Below, piece after piece: positions 34,243 through 47,684 of a stretch of DNA of 64,000 nucleotides (the first letter of the stretch is position 1; each line of letters opens with the position of its first letter). Both the position numbers and the translations under genes were made by a program. The DNA is from Dermanyssus gallinae. Taxonomy: Eukaryota; Arthropoda; Arachnida; Mesostigmata; Dermanyssidae. The DNA lies in assembly GCA_003439945.1 (NCBI GenBank), contig QVRM01004826.1, positions 124,001-188,000 on the forward strand. The letters are read 5' to 3'. A model generated the notes under the pieces. The model saw nothing but the letters and a program-made list of their open reading frames with translations. It made no database searches and was not told where the DNA came from.

Positions 34243-35724
34243 TATCGGCCACCCCAACAAAAGGCAAAGACGACGACTGGTTAGTGGGTGCACTCACGAA
34301 AAGGAGAGTTCGATCGTGGTTAGTTGGAAAATGTTTTTTAGTCCAATATATGGCAAGTCCTTTCATCAATAGCGTCCAGTATTAGGGTCCGCGGAATTAC
34401 TTCAGTACGACCAGTTCCAGCGGACGGTGGGTTCCGTCGCCTCTTGTTAAGTACAGGGGACAGATGTTCTATGTTAAAATTATTCTTTGATTTAGCTCAG
34501 CATGGGCAGAATTTGAAAACCTCTAAAAAAACAAATATTTGTTGCGCATTAAACAGCTGCGCACAATATTTATAAAGAGAACTCTCCGTCTGCCACGAGT
34601 CGCCAGAAGATCCTGCATAAACATAAATGGAATTCTCCGGAGAGTCAGAGTAATACAGAATGGATGCACTTTGAGCCAAGAGACAAAGAGATTCGGTCCG
34701 TGATTTACTCACTCGATATAACGTACTTAACGTGGACAAAATATACACGCTGCGGATTTCTATGTTACATTATCAAATTTCGCGAGGTATTGTACCCACG
34801 GAGATTGTGCTTCCACTAGTTTGTACCCCAAATCGAACATCAGCTAGGCGAGCAACAACTTTCGCAGACCCTCAGTATCTTTGAAGTCTGGTCAACGCTT
34901 AGTTGCATGCCACCTTCCCGAAACCTGGACCTGCATTCTTATAAATATTAGATGTCTCACATCGAAGCACGTCTTCGATCGCGAAGTAAGAAACTGGCTT
35001 CTAATTTCACAGTCTGAATCAAGCCGGTGATCTAGGTATATACTAAATTGAGATTGTTAGAGTTTTAGATAGGGGATCACGTGCCCAGATTGAATAGTTA
35101 TATTTACCCACTGTGCGTTTGTTTACCTGTAGCCTTTGTGTACTATGAAGATGCTGTATGAGTATACCACTTTATTTCCGTCTATATGTGAGCATGTGTT
35201 GCTTTACTTATTGCTCGGCGTTGAAACAAACGTAGTTTATAAATACCTGTGTAAATATTTATTGCGATTACATATTGTGCAAAGTGCTTATTCAAAGCAT
35301 TCTTTGAATTTTGTCGAGTGTGACTTTTTGTCTCGGTGTTTGATTCATTGTTCAACTATTTCTATTAACCGAGCACTTATACATTGCAAAATGCAGTTCC
35401 GTCGAATAAACCACGTTTGAACTTGAAACTTGAATATGCGCTATACCTGACGACTGACGTACTGCGAATGCGCGTTTTTTTTAACCAAAAAGCCAGCAAG
35501 GTTTAAAACGATTGGATTGACAAGATGGAAAGTGAATACCATCGTGCTCCAACGATTAGAAATCTGCCATTGAAAGGAACTTGGGACAGCGGTTGTGCGA
35601 CAAAGTGACAGGAATGGGCACACGCGTGCTTATTTGGCGCATGCTGTCATCACCACAACTTCGGCACAGTGGTAAGTTTTCACGACGTAATGACCACCCG
35701 TGTCCGCAAGTTTTGTAGAGCAGC
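34243..35724. other. AT-rich intergenic block
   Basis: No gene seen. Confidence 0.45.
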
Positions 35725-36198
35725 TTGCAAAAGTACCACGTTAATAGCTGCGCGGTGCAACATGTGCCGCTGACGTCACTGGCCGAAGTGTATTGGTTTG
35801 ATCAAATTTACACATGTTCATACTTCTTGAAAATTCAGACAAAATTTTATCAAGCGAAAAGAGGTGAGTCAACTTCATTCATGGCCAGGTTTCTTGCGAA
35901 ACTTCCGAATGGTATGAAGCACTGCAACACCAGGCTAGAATGCTCGGCATTGTCGGTACTAGGACTTTTCTTGCGCAAAGAAGTGATTCTACCTAGTCTG
36001 GAAAAGTTAGGCGGTACGATTCAGTTAGGCGGTACGATTCAACGAAGATGGAAAATGTTTTGCAAAGTAAGGCTAATTAAACTTGGACAATGGAGGGTTG
36101 ACTTCAAACTCGGCAAAAGTGATTGGTTAAACTTAGTGTTACATGGTGATGTTATCATCCGTTGGCGAGGAGTGCGAAGCAGCAGAATTAGCAAATAG
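35725..36198 (+). CDS. Open reading frame of unknown nature
   Basis: A 157-codon frame in AT-rich DNA, where such length is less expected by chance. Residues about 96-106 contain a duplicated LGGTIQ/RLGGTIQ-like segment from a tandem repeat of 18 bases (about 36006-36041). No domain, signal peptide or membrane segment was recognised and the start is arbitrary. A second frame (36198-36575) follows directly and ends in the copied module and TA array. It could be a chance frame or a worn transposon gene. Confidence 0.2.
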   Translation: MQKYHVNSCAVQHVPLTSLAEVYWFDQIYTCSYFLKIQTKFYQAKRGESTSFMARFLAKLPNGMKHCNTRLECSALSVLGLFLRKEVILPSLEKLGGTIQLGGTIQRRWKMFCKVRLIKLGQWRVDFKLGKSDWLNLVLHGDVIIRWRGVRSSRISK

Positions 36199-36451
36199 TG
36201 TCGAGAAATGTTTGGCTAGAAGCTCAGCCTAGTCTGTGTCAGCAATTGCCATGGTGGGGGCCCGTTGCAAACGTATGGAGGAACACTTTTAGTAGTATAC
36301 GTATACATGCAGACACTGGGAACAGTCTTTGTTGCAAAATGCCCTTAATTGCTACAATTGTTGAACAATTGGAAATTTTGGAAATAATTGGAAATTTTAA
36401 GCTCAAGGAAATATTGAATTTAGAAAGATTTGCCGTCCGGAGAAGACTAAA

Positions 36452-36507
36452 ATATTGTGATGATTTATTAATCATTTACAATACGTTTGCACACTCGGCA
36501 TGTCTCG

Positions 36508-36512
<5 letters not shown>
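36452..36512. repeat. Dispersed module, copy 2 (inverted)
   Basis: Reverse complement of 6391-6450 with few changes, again next to a (TA)n array (36513-36552). Confidence 0.8.

Positions 36513-36552
<40 letters not shown>
36513..36552. repeat. (TA)n microsatellite
   Basis: About 20 TA units, starting with one TG variant. Confidence 0.95.
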
Positions 36553-36553
<1 letters not shown>

Positions 36554-38524
36554 TGCATATACTAGACACATTTAGTGTGAATCTTATGTTAGCATCGAGG
36601 GAACAAAGCTGAGCGGCAGGTTAAAGCACTTTTTTTATCAGAACATTATTACAGCCAGTTTTACTACAAATGTTTATGATAAATTATTGCTTCATGGTGT
36701 CTCGATCAACAATGCGGCCGTCCGGGTTATCGCATTCTATGCGATCACAAGAGATCCAGAGAAGCCATGCTTTGCCTGCGTAGTAAACGAAGGGTGGAAA
36801 AAGGAAAGGAAAGAGAGAGAGAGAAGGGTGAACCAGAGACGCGGCGAGAGAGAGAGACATATGCGCAATATGGCTAATACTGGTCACTGTTGACATGCTA
36901 GTGAACATTAATTAATCTTGCTTTGCGTCAACAAGCAGATCGACATCAGTGAATCACCATCAAAAATAGTCTGATGGAGGTCTGCTGTGACCGTCAGACC
37001 GGCCGGACGGATCGCTAGACAAAAGTGTCGCATATATGCAGAGTGTGGCCACCACGCTTTCTTTCAGACGCCACTTTAGGGGCTGTTCTTGTTGTTGTTG
37101 TCGTCGTCGTCGTCATCGTTGCTGATTGACTGACGGCTTACGATGGCTGTGCTTAGCGTCTCTGTATTTGAGCGACTTTTGCTGCGCAATGAACGACTAC
37201 TTGTACTAGCTGACTTTGTCCGATGTTGAAAAACACCCAGCTATACATTTAAGCAAGCAAAGCGAAGATAACGTGTTTGAAAGAGTAAGAGCGCAAGAGA
37301 GAGAGAGAGAGATGGTGAGAGAAATATAGAAGGAAAGCACGTTGTATGCATGCAATCCCAAAAAGGCTATCTTTTCTTAAAAATCTCTCGTCACAGAGGA
37401 TCTCATACCCCTCCCCCCTACTCATGTCTGCTGACCCATCCAAGTCTCCTCTTCCCCCCCCCCCCCCCCCCCCGCCCCCGCCTTGTGGCCACAGGGTGTC
37501 ACGTGTGTTGTACGTTAGTCGTCGAAGTTGTGCGTAGGTGGAGCCCAAGCGCCATCCAGCAGATCGGTCGGTCGTTATGAATAAACAATGACAATAAATG
37601 AAGCCCGTTGACCATTACCCATTAAGGCTTAAAACGTCTACCGGCTATCTCCGCGCCGGCAGAGCTTGCCAGCCATCCCCCGAGCCGCTCTTTTCAACTG
37701 ACCGACTCAAATTCGCCGCCGCAGCGCCCGTTACCTTTGTCTACCTGAATCTATCTCTATATTCTGTTGTCATTCTCTCTCTCTGTCTCTCTATGCATCT
37801 CGTTAAATATTCCTCTTTTCTGTCTTTCTACTACACTGTAACTCGTTTTCTCAAAATGTACGAAATACATTCAAAATGCTCTCCTCTCCTGGAGTTTCTC
37901 TCAGATGGCCGATTTTCTCTACGACCCCGCCCTTCCGCCAATCTCTATGCCATTGTTTTCCCCTCGTCGCTTTTCGTGGTTAGTCCCACAGACTCGCTTT
38001 TAGAGTTGCGCGAACGATCAACGAACGAGCGAGCGATACCGGTCCTCTATCTACCTATCTATCTATCTATGATTGCGGTCGATGACCGCTAAACGCTGAC
38101 AACTCATACAAAAGCTGCTACCATCAGCACTGCTACCATAACTGCTGATACAACCACAGCTACTACGGCGTTTACAAGAAGAGGACAACGACAATTGACC
38201 ACCAACAACTAGCCAACTAGATATCAAGCAATCATCCATCTATCAGCCGCTAACGCTGTCGAAAGGCGAGCGTATGGCAGAATGGCTGGTGTCGCCCTTG
38301 TCGCTCCACCTTCATGACCACCTTCAGATGGTTGGATAGAGGAGCAGCACCATTGAGTGAGCCGAACGAGCCAGACAGGTCATAGAAGGGCGACCACTTT
38401 AGAGTGGAGGTGGTGGCGGTGGTGGCGGCGGTGGCGGCAGCGGCCTACATTAACGGGGTAACAACACAATAGCGAGCAGAAAACAGCGCGGACAGACAGA
38501 GAGACACCCGCGCCCACACGCACG
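36553..38524. other. Intergenic, no supported gene
   Basis: Contains a poly-C run at about 37454-37473 and GA/CT patches. Frames near 37.6-38.1 kb are low-complexity. Confidence 0.4.
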
Positions 38525-38754
38525 TCAACTCAGAGTGGGCACATGAACATCATCGTCGGGCGTCAGGGATGACTTGGGCTGATATGGACCGGCCGAGCCT
38601 GCGATCCTAGACTGGAGGGCTAGGTTATGGCCCGGTGGGCCGCAATGCCGCTCAGGGGTAGGTTCCGGGGGTATCGATGCTGGCCGACCCGTTGTTGGGC
38701 AGCACAAGGAGGTGGGCGCGTGGACTGCCCGCGGGCCGGCATGCTGACCGACGG
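38525..38754 (-). CDS. Candidate terminal exon, unknown protein
   Basis: On the - strand a TTGCTGCTGCTGCAG tract is a good splice-acceptor shape (AG complement at 38755-38756). From there one frame is open for about 76 codons to TGA at 38525-38527. It contains GRPASIPPEPTPERHCGPPG and ends SSLTPDDDVHVPTLS. The acidic, Pro/Ser-rich C-terminal character and third-position bias are protein-like. Against it, another - strand frame ending ASIDTPGTYP is also open through the same DNA, and CTG repeats mimic acceptors. Confidence 0.3.
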
Positions 38755-40169
38755 CTGCAGCAGCAGCAAGCTATTCGCTGGCACCACCGGTCAGGACAAG
38801 CAGAACGTGCAGGACGAGCAGGACAAACCGACAACGATAGCCAAGGACCAACGACCCAGGACCCGCCGTGACGACCTGTCTGCGGCTCAGAGTAAAGTCC
38901 TTCTCCTCTACTTCCTCATCTTCTTCTTCTTCTCTTTTTCTTCTCCTCTACTCGTCCTCCTACTCGATGATGAATGAAGCAAAGAGTTAAGACAGGCGGA
39001 CAGGGGTGCAGCCAGTCAGCGAGTGAGGAACGAGCGAGCGGGCGTCATTCAGTCCGTCGGGTGGTCAGTCGGTCACGGGGTGTAAGGGGGAGCGGGGGTC
39101 AATAGAACCGACGACACACTTGCCTAGAAAACACCCCATAATGCAAGGGCTGGCCAGAATGGGCAAATGTGTGTGTGTCTGTTTGCGCGCGTGTCTTCGT
39201 TTGGGCGCTCACTCCTGTCGGCCCGCCGCTGTCGTCGCCACAATTTCTCGATAAATGGATCATCTTGATGACGTTGATGACGCGGCGGCGGCAGGAGCGG
39301 CTGCCCCTAATGCTGCACTTTGTAATCAACGATTAAATTTGCACCGCGGCGTGCAAAAATTGGCCAGCCAACGTGGCCCCATAAGTTGGTTACCAGTGGA
39401 CGCTGTGTGTCAATCTGCGGGACCAGTCGAACGATGACCACGACCGCCAGCAGCATTATGCCAGCTAGGTGATCCTTATGAGACGCAGCGATAATAGGAC
39501 GGTGTTTGTTATCCGTCGACTGTTGTTGTTGGTGGTGGTAGTGGTGGTGGTAGTGGTGGTGGTGGTCTATGCAGGTCTATCCAGGTCTCTCCAACGCGGC
39601 TAGCGCGCACACCACGCCGTCCCTACACCAATGACCACAGCCAGCAACTGCATGAACGGACGAGCGACACATCGACTCAGCATCATCATAATCGTTGTTC
39701 CACCAAACTTGAAGCCACACCTCTCGCTCTGTGTATCTCTTTTCTCTGTCTCTCTTAGGTTTCCTCTTTCCGTCTTTCTCATCTGATCTTCCTTACCGGT
39801 CTTCCTCGGGTTTTATTCACCTACCTCTGTTTGTCGCAACGTGTAAATCTCTCCTCTCCTGTTTACCCCCGTCGTTTACCTCCTCTTACTTTAACTGTCT
39901 TGTTCTCTTCCTCCTCGCTCTCAGTATCGCTTCGTGTCTCTTCCTTTTGCCCCACTCCCTCCCCCCTCTCTCTCTCTCTCCCGTTCGCTCTCCTGTCCGC
40001 CGTCGTTCTCGTCAAGTGATTAATTACTCAGAAGATAGTAAAATCCGTTTCCATCGATACAACTTATTATCGTTTCATACAAAACAGTGATCATGACTAA
40101 TCATAGTAATTATTGTAAAATCCAGATCTGAAGGAAAAGATAAAGTTGTTTGCAAGTTTGTTTGCATAA

Positions 40170-40194
40170 GTGTATATATATATATATATATATA
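40170..40194. repeat. (TA)n microsatellite
   Basis: Twelve TA units. Confidence 0.9.
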
Positions 40195-40722
40195 CTAGAA
40201 TTCAAATAGTCAAATTTGGGAGCGATACTTCTGTTCATACATACACGTGTTTTATTAGCTGCTTTTGTCGTGGCTCCTACACTTTCACTGGTGTCGTGAA
40301 CACAAGGCCTGTACAACAAACACAACAACAAATACAACAAACAAGACGCATCGCATATATTGACCCTATAGTGATGTAGAGAGAAAAATAGTACAAATAA
40401 ATTAATATAATGTATATAATAGGGAATGGGCGCAAAATTTGTGCCCAGCCGCGGGCTCGTTTGCTAATTATCACGTGCGGAGTTCGTCTAGAGAATAGGA
40501 TCAGCGCAATCGTTGACCAGGTGACGGGTGTGGTAGGGATGTTTATTTATTGCGTCTACCATAATGGGCACGTGTATATTTTATAAGTATGCTCGTACAC
40601 GTGCTGGCGGATGTTGTCAACTCCGACATCGTAGAAGCAACATGACGACTCTCATAAACTAACGATGCTTTGGCCTAATTACTTCGTGCTTTCATTATCA
40701 AAGTATGTGCATCGATACTCCT

Positions 40723-40789
40723 TAGCGTATTGGCGCTATGGAGGTTATCGAGACTCGTTCATAGCGCCAAAACGCTATGAAGTCTCGAT
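40723..40789. repeat. Competing inverted-repeat structure
   Basis: TAGCGTATTGGCGCTATG (40723-40740) is the reverse complement of 40760-40777 apart from one base. The second arm can also fold on itself (CATAGCG with CGCTATG) inside an outer stem of ATCGAGAC (40747-40754) with GTCTCGAT (40782-40789). Two mutually exclusive hairpins are therefore possible. Confidence 0.8.
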
Positions 40790-40840
40790 GAAATAGATTG
40801 TTGTAACAAATATGTGTATGCAAGCGAACATCTTGCAATT

Positions 40841-40898
40841 GTGCCGAAGGTGCAGCAAGACATGATTTAGTGCTGAAGGTGCAGCAAGACATGACTGC
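40841..40898. repeat. 29-bp tandem duplication
   Basis: Two head-to-tail units sharing GAAGGTGCAGCAAGACATGA, with small differences at the ends. Confidence 0.8.
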
Positions 40899-41318
40899 TT
40901 AGCTGTGTGTGCAATCATTTTTCTGGAAAATGTCGACGAAGACAACAGCGACGAGTGTAATTCCCGGGGTTCTGGGGTATGCGTGCGCAACAACCTTACA
41001 GCCGACGCGCGATAGTCGTGATGAGTTGGCGACTGCATTGCGATCTGCACCGCAGGAATGAGCTGCAGCCGTGGAATTGGTCCAGATCTACTGTGGATTA
41101 CCAGCTGGCCAGACCGTCGCTCGTAATTGGGTGCGATTTTTGTTGTCGCCCGCTTGCTACTACGCTACCACATTCGCTTGTGGTAGAGATACAGAGAGAG
41201 AGAGAGAGTACCTATTTCATCTACTGGGACTAGATCCATTGCTACTGATTTCTACTGCTACTGCTGCTGCTATTACTTCTGCTGTTGCCTCTGCACTTCT
41301 GCTGCTTGCTACCAGACG

Positions 41319-41756
41319 ATGACAACCACAACGCCAAAATCCACAATTCGCATGAGGATGAACGACGAACGCCAACGTCGCAGCCGAAGCGGCCACCCGC
41401 TGCCGGTATCTGCCCTGTCGTGGTGTCAACCGCGAGCACCGTCGCCGGCCAATGCCGCCGCCACCGACACCAATGGATGCTATGACTCCCCATATCGAAC
41501 CGCCGTCTGTTATGCGGTTGTTAGTCCAGATAGGCACGTGAAGTCCGGGTCGGGGCCCCGGGGCTCTGAGGGGCCGACCGGTGGTGGGGGGGGGAGGGGC
41601 ACCGGTGGGGGTAACGCCGGTGAGGGTGACCGGTGGCCCTCACCGGCGGCGGCGGCGGCTGTATCTGCTGCTGCGGCCGCGGTCATTCCGCCGCACCACG
41701 AAACGCTCTTTCCAACGAGAGCTTCATCGTTCGAGCTTCTCCTGGGCTTCTCCGGG
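41319..41756 (+). CDS. Candidate coding exon, unknown Gly/Ala-rich protein
   Basis: An open frame from ATG 41319 runs 146 codons to a near-consensus donor GG|GTGAGC (GT at 41757-41758), ending on a codon boundary. Its second half is the most protein-like: a Gly-rich stretch (GGGGGRGTGGGNAGEGDRW), then Ala-rich tracts and a tail ending FPTRASSFELLLGFSG, with strong third-position G/C. A possible internal acceptor at 41528-41529 would make it an internal exon starting at 41530. Homopolymeric Gly and Ala runs are common in arthropod regulatory proteins. No neighbouring exon was found. Confidence 0.35.
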
Positions 41757-43415
41757 GTGAGCGCTACCGTTCACCGGAATCGACGTTGTCGTGTACGAAG
41801 CGCAAGGCCGGTTGCATGCAACGCACACAACGGGTCAGACTCGTCAGCGGATCGGATCGATGAAACGACTGGTGAGTAACTACAAGTAATAGTCGTAGTA
41901 GCTGATGTATGGCGTGATGGCGGTAGATACTGTAGTTTTTGTACGATAACGTTATTTGTGTAACGGCCCTCTTCCATAACAAGCTTATATGTTAAATAGT
42001 AGTCGTATTCTCGGTGAGGCGATAGCTACCTCAGCACCAGATTGTGCTGACAAGAAAGGAAGTTGTAGTAGTCGACACGACCAGTCGTGAATTTTCCCTG
42101 GTTAGCTTTTTCTTCCTGTTTATCGTTCTTTGTTTACTAAGAACTTCTCTTCAATGCATGTATTGTTTATTAACCAGGTTTGTGCACACATGTGCTACAG
42201 CTTTCCTACACTACTTTCATCAGCGATATCGCTCTTGTGCCCTGTTGGAAATGGTCGATATTCATGCAACCTATTTCGTATACATATTTTTGTATGAAAT
42301 CCATGTAATCCGGACACGAAGTACCTGTTTTTACAACGACCCATTTTACATGGACCCTTCCAGTAGTTTGTGGTCACCGCTCTAGTCCCATAAAAACGAC
42401 AATTAATATCCGCAAGCTTATATTCCCATTCAGCAAGATGATTCTCGAATGCCTCCATTCCCGGTTATGCATAAATCGTTCTGAAGTTCTACACAAAAAG
42501 TGATGTCGTGGCAAACAGATAGACAAGCCAGGTTGCGGCTAGTGCGGTTAGTTTTTAATACATTTACCACTAAAGCGTTTAGGTCAACAAACTTCTGCAG
42601 TGATGCAAGCGATTGCTGCAGGTGAAATCGACTCCGGATCACGTCCTCGTGTTCGGTTTTTTTCTTCCTCTCTGCCGTTTCTTTTCTGCTCTTTTGAACT
42701 ACTCTTGTTATTTCTGTTATCTTCTTGTAGAAGTGGCATCCGAAGTGCAATCTGTGTGCGTGTGTGTGTGCGTATTTGCCGCGTATCTACCTGTAAGTGC
42801 ATTTGTGAATCTGTATGGCCTAATTTAGTAGTCCCAGTTGACGTGCCATCTTCGCACCGGTTAGAGATGAACATCGTTGCAATGTTGCACTAATTTAAAC
42901 CTTATTGATTGATTGCAAACTATGGAATTTATCTATTAAGTATTTAAAATGTATACTGGGGGTGACGCTCAACCCATGCGCGTGGCGATAAGCCGCGTTT
43001 GTGTCGCAACGTTGCCTTTTGCACCATAAGCAATATACGGTTGTAGTCGTAGTAGAGTCAGTGCAGTCGATTAGCTGTCCTCGATAGCTGCCTTCGTCTG
43101 CTATCATAGTTGAATTGAACACGACTGCATTAAATACTTGTGTATGCTACCGCAGATGCAATAGGTTTATAACAAACACCACAATTGATGCGATGTTGAA
43201 AACGTGGAGACGAGATTGATGTTAAAAACAAATTCGATCAGTTTTTAGTTTGTAGTTCATTCCTTTCGACGTTGCGAAGTGTGTCCTACTGTATATATAT
43301 AGTTATTTTTTCAATTAATGTTTGCCCCAATCTGCCTAATTAAGAATTATTTAAACAAATATGTGTTGCGCCATGCCAGAATGTGCCGTTTTCCCCATTC
43401 TGTCCCATTGACGAG

Positions 43416-43457
<42 letters not shown>

Positions 43458-44768
43458 CATGTTTGACAAATCATCTGTTTGCTAAGCAAGTATCAAATGT
43501 CAATTTCCGTGAAAGTGTTCCGATTCGCTGCCGGGAATACCATGCGGTAGCCGTTTTCAAATTTGAGTGACGTCTTCGTTTGCCCTCATTTTGGTTGCGC
43601 CATCCACTTGACTACGTAAAGCTGCTTCAGAACTAGCTTGCCGCAGCCAGCGCATGTCAGAAATGTGTAACGATTTTAGCATTTAGCGATTTGCTTCTGA
43701 GTTTTAGTGTTTCACTCGGTGGCTTGCATGGCCCTAGACTCTTATTGTAGCGCTTATGGCTAAAAGATGGACGCTTATTGTGCTCGCATCTTAAAAACAA
43801 TAAGTACAGTCTCGCAGCGTTTCGTGCGTGCTGGCTGTGTGATCCGCTCCGATATGCGCAGAACATTCGAATCAACGCAGCACAAGGTAGAAACTTGGTG
43901 AATCTTGCAAAGAAACTGGTTGCTTTATTTTTAAAATGCACCTCTTCACATCGACCAAGTGGCACCAAACTAATAGCAAATTTTGCTCGTACTACAACTT
44001 TGAAAATCTGCAAATTTCAATCTGCACTTTCTTTATTATCTTTACTGATGCTGTTCCTGCTATAATGGCTACTGCTATGTGGCCAGTTATGCATTGGCAG
44101 GATACCGTTGCAAACGTGCATGGCTTTGAGGTCAGCGTTTCGAAGTCGTAAACCTCTGAAACGCACCGTCTTAATGAAGATGCGATGAATTCAGCGACAG
44201 GATCGTACAAAGCCCACAGATATGCAATACGAGCACGAATACGCCCGTTACGGAGCTCAGCGAAAACAGGCCTTGACTAGAAGTGATTATAATCACTGTG
44301 GTCGGGCGCTTGTATTTTTTTCTTTGCAAATGTTTGCGTCGTGGCGATAGTCTCAAATGTCGTGATGCGCAGATATGGGCGCAAGCAGAATACCGCATAT
44401 TCGAAGACAGTTTTTTTCTGATATAATATACAGTTATTAATCGGTAAAACGTAACTAAGTTACTCGATAGTAGTAGAAGTAGTAGTAGTTCTAGTACCAC
44501 CTGGGTTGACAAACACATGAAACATTAAGATGAAACAGTAAGACCAACTGCTTTATTTTACTCTTTTAAAGTTGTTTTTTAGCGTACCTTATGTTGCACG
44601 TAGAATTAATTTGTGGGGCACTAAGTCCAGTCGCACAGTCAGTACTTGCGTAACGCAACAACAGCCCACAATAACGGGAACCAGAGCAAATCACATGGTT
44701 TCATTATCAAACGCAAAGGACGACAATTAAACAAAAAGTATGCAATGCTTTAAATGGTATTAATTAGG

Positions 44769-44770
<2 letters not shown>
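41757..44770. other. Intergenic, no supported gene
   Basis: Includes a (TA)n array at about 43419-43456. Frames of about 95-118 codons near 43.66-44.15 kb overlap on both strands with no recognisable family. Confidence 0.4.

Positions 44771-44821
<51 letters not shown>
44771..44821. repeat. (TA)n microsatellite
   Basis: About 25 pure TA units. Confidence 0.95.
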
Positions 44822-46512
44822 GAGTTGCCTCCTGTAAGCCTCTAAACTTACCCTCTCCCTTGATGGGACGAAATGTGCTTTCTATTTTATTCTTACCATA
44901 CTGTCCGTTGGCCGAGGGAACCACAAACGGATATATGTTACCACCACATTTACGTGTCATCTCGATATGACAATATATGTATGTCGATTGCTACAGCCCC
45001 GTATGTATGTGCACATACATTTGCATATGTTTATATAATATCGTTTTCAAGTTCTCCTTGATCTCCCTCTTTCTCTGTCGACTCTTTGATCTCGATCCCT
45101 TGTTCTGATTCCGAAGGGTGGTGAGGTATCGTTGTGGATGTCAAATGGTATTGAGAGCAGACATTTGGACGCTCCTCTCGTCCAGCCCTTTATTCTATCT
45201 GTTGCCGTCTTCACAGTGCCGTCGTTGTACCGGTACTTTTTTTCTTTCTGAAGCGCTTTTGGTCGTCCTCGTAGTCATCGTCGGGGTGAATGACATCTGG
45301 CGACACAAAATCAGGTCGGATGGCTCTTGTCGCGGGTAATCTGTATGTACCATCTTGATGGAGTCGCCTGCGGATCTTGCTTGTAGCCGGGGCCGTTTAA
45401 AGAAAGGAAAACTGCACACATACACCACAACAGCTGTTGCTGCTGCCACCACTGCTGCTCGATAGATCCATCCAGCACTAGAATGATTACGGAGAAAAAA
45501 AAACTCGAGCACTGGGCAGTACTAAAGATTGGAGCGTCAAGGCACGTCATCGACACTGGCGAATGATCGCCTCTCTCTCTCTAGCTCTATATCTCTCTCT
45601 CTCCCTCTCTGTATATATATATGTATATATATATATTTCTCTCCGCCTCATCCCCTTCTTGTGTACAGGCGCTTGTGTATCTCACTTACGATGTATGCGA
45701 GATACACAAACCCGCAGCACTGCAAATGTTACCGAAGGCCGATTTTGCGTTCCTTCTTTCTTTATCTTCCTTTCCCTCCTCCCCCAATGTCCTGCGTTCT
45801 CTTACACGTTTTCTCCTATATGCTCCTATAAGCAAATACGAATATGCGCACGTGTGGCGGTAGATACGTAAGAAAAGAATATGTACATTTTTCTATTCAT
45901 ATAAAGGTGCGTAGATATATATAGCAGATGCAAAATGCCTTACCAGCTCCTCGCTTTTCCTGTACCTATGCATAAAAGAACACGAAGATACATGTTCGAA
46001 GACAAATACCGACCCCACTTGCAATTGTGCCGCAAGAACGCACCTCTTATGTGTGTCGCTATCTTGGCACTTAAAGAAAGAAACACGAAGCACAATAAAC
46101 AGGAAAAAATCAATGTTACTATTTTTTGTACTACTGTTGACGAAAAATCACACACATATACTACTATTGACGAAAATTTGAGACTCAGAAGAGATGCGCA
46201 AAAGATGATTTCCAGTTGCTCCTGTATACGAGTGTTTTGTTCACGTAGACAATCTTCTATTTGAAAAAGATTTCATCCAAGTTTGCAAATCTCTTAAAAC
46301 AAGCAATTTCATTTCGAATAACGTGGGTATGTGTTGTACCGCACCGCCGTATAGAGTCGACGTTGATTCCTGCTAGTACGAAAAGTCGGCGGGTATCTGT
46401 TTTTTTGCATTGCAATCACTCTGTCCCCCGTGGATAAAAGCATGTGAATGTGTGTCAGTATGTATACATCTATGTAAATGTATCTGCATGCATATCTGTG
46501 TGTATGTCTCGA

Positions 46513-46545
<33 letters not shown>

Positions 46546-47275
46546 TATCATCTATCATATTACATCACGGCAATCGTCAACGCGCCCAAGCATCCAAAGT
46601 TCGTTTCTTCTGTTTGCCTGTACCGGACGCCCATCAGCCGTGGAGCCGGGTCGGTATAGCTAGCTGAGCTGGCAATCGGAAAACGTCTACTGGTTGTTTT
46701 TGTTGGTTCCTGCCGTTGTTAGTTCCGTCACGGTGAAATGATTTTCTGCCAGCAGTGCGACAGCAATGACGAAGGCAACGAGAACTACAACGAAGTCGCT
46801 GACCACGAAGCGCAATGCGCGTAATCGGTCACTGCTACAATTTGGTGCCGTTATGTTTTGACAACCTTGCCGAAAGCAATGTCTTCTGTCTGTTGCCGTA
46901 TCCGATGTCTCAGTCATCCCTTCGTTACTGAGTGCTTCATCAGTGAAGCCTCTTTTCGACACAATGTCCCCTTATATGTAGACCCGGATACGGCGCACCT
47001 ATGAACACTGTTCGAATTTTTGTCGTCTTTGCTTTTCGTCGTCTCTATGGTGCAATTTCACACGTGTGGTGGTAGTAGTGAGAGCCCTGGCAGTACAATA
47101 ATAACTGATCAATTCGACGAATAGCTCGACAGACAAGGCAGCGACAGCATCACCCAGATAAAGCTGGAAGTGTCGCTAGAAGATCGACGGAGAAAAAACA
47201 TTGACTTTCCCAAGCCCCTTTCGTGTTGTCTCGATGTAGGCGACCCAGATAACAGCGACCCAGTTAAAAACATAT
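44822..47275. other. Intergenic with small TA repeats
   Basis: (TA)n at about 45611-45636 and 46516-46546, a CT run at about 45570-45610, and a short direct repeat of ACTACT.TTGACGAAAA at about 46129-46176. No gene seen. Confidence 0.45.
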
Positions 47276-47291
47276 TATATATTTATGTGTG

Positions 47292-47372
<81 letters not shown>
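47276..47372. repeat. Long (TA)n array
   Basis: Nearly 100 bases of TA with a few TG variants at both ends. Confidence 0.95.
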
Positions 47373-47684
47373 GAATTTAAATGTATTATTCCGTGTCACT
47401 TGGTATTAGTAGCCAGAGACAGAAATACAGGTCTATAGAATAAACAGACGGACAGACAGATCTATAGAATCACCAGACATAGAGATGGAGAAAGAGACCG
47501 AGGAGCAAACAAACCGGTAAGCCGGTTGCGGTTACTTACCGTCGGCTGACGAAGACAACGTCTGCAACATTTACAACAACGACAAGACAGCCCGTCCCGA
47601 AGCAGCTACGACGCGTTGCAACGGATTCAATCTAACGGATAGCCTGATGCTTATTAAAAATTCACAGCGAAAATGACGTTCCTG

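Larger units (their letters stand above)
38755..41318. other. Intergenic, no supported gene
   Basis: CTT-rich run at 38910-38945, GGT triplets at 39527-39565, CT-rich DNA at 39740-40000, and the hairpin and tandem duplication listed below. Confidence 0.4.
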
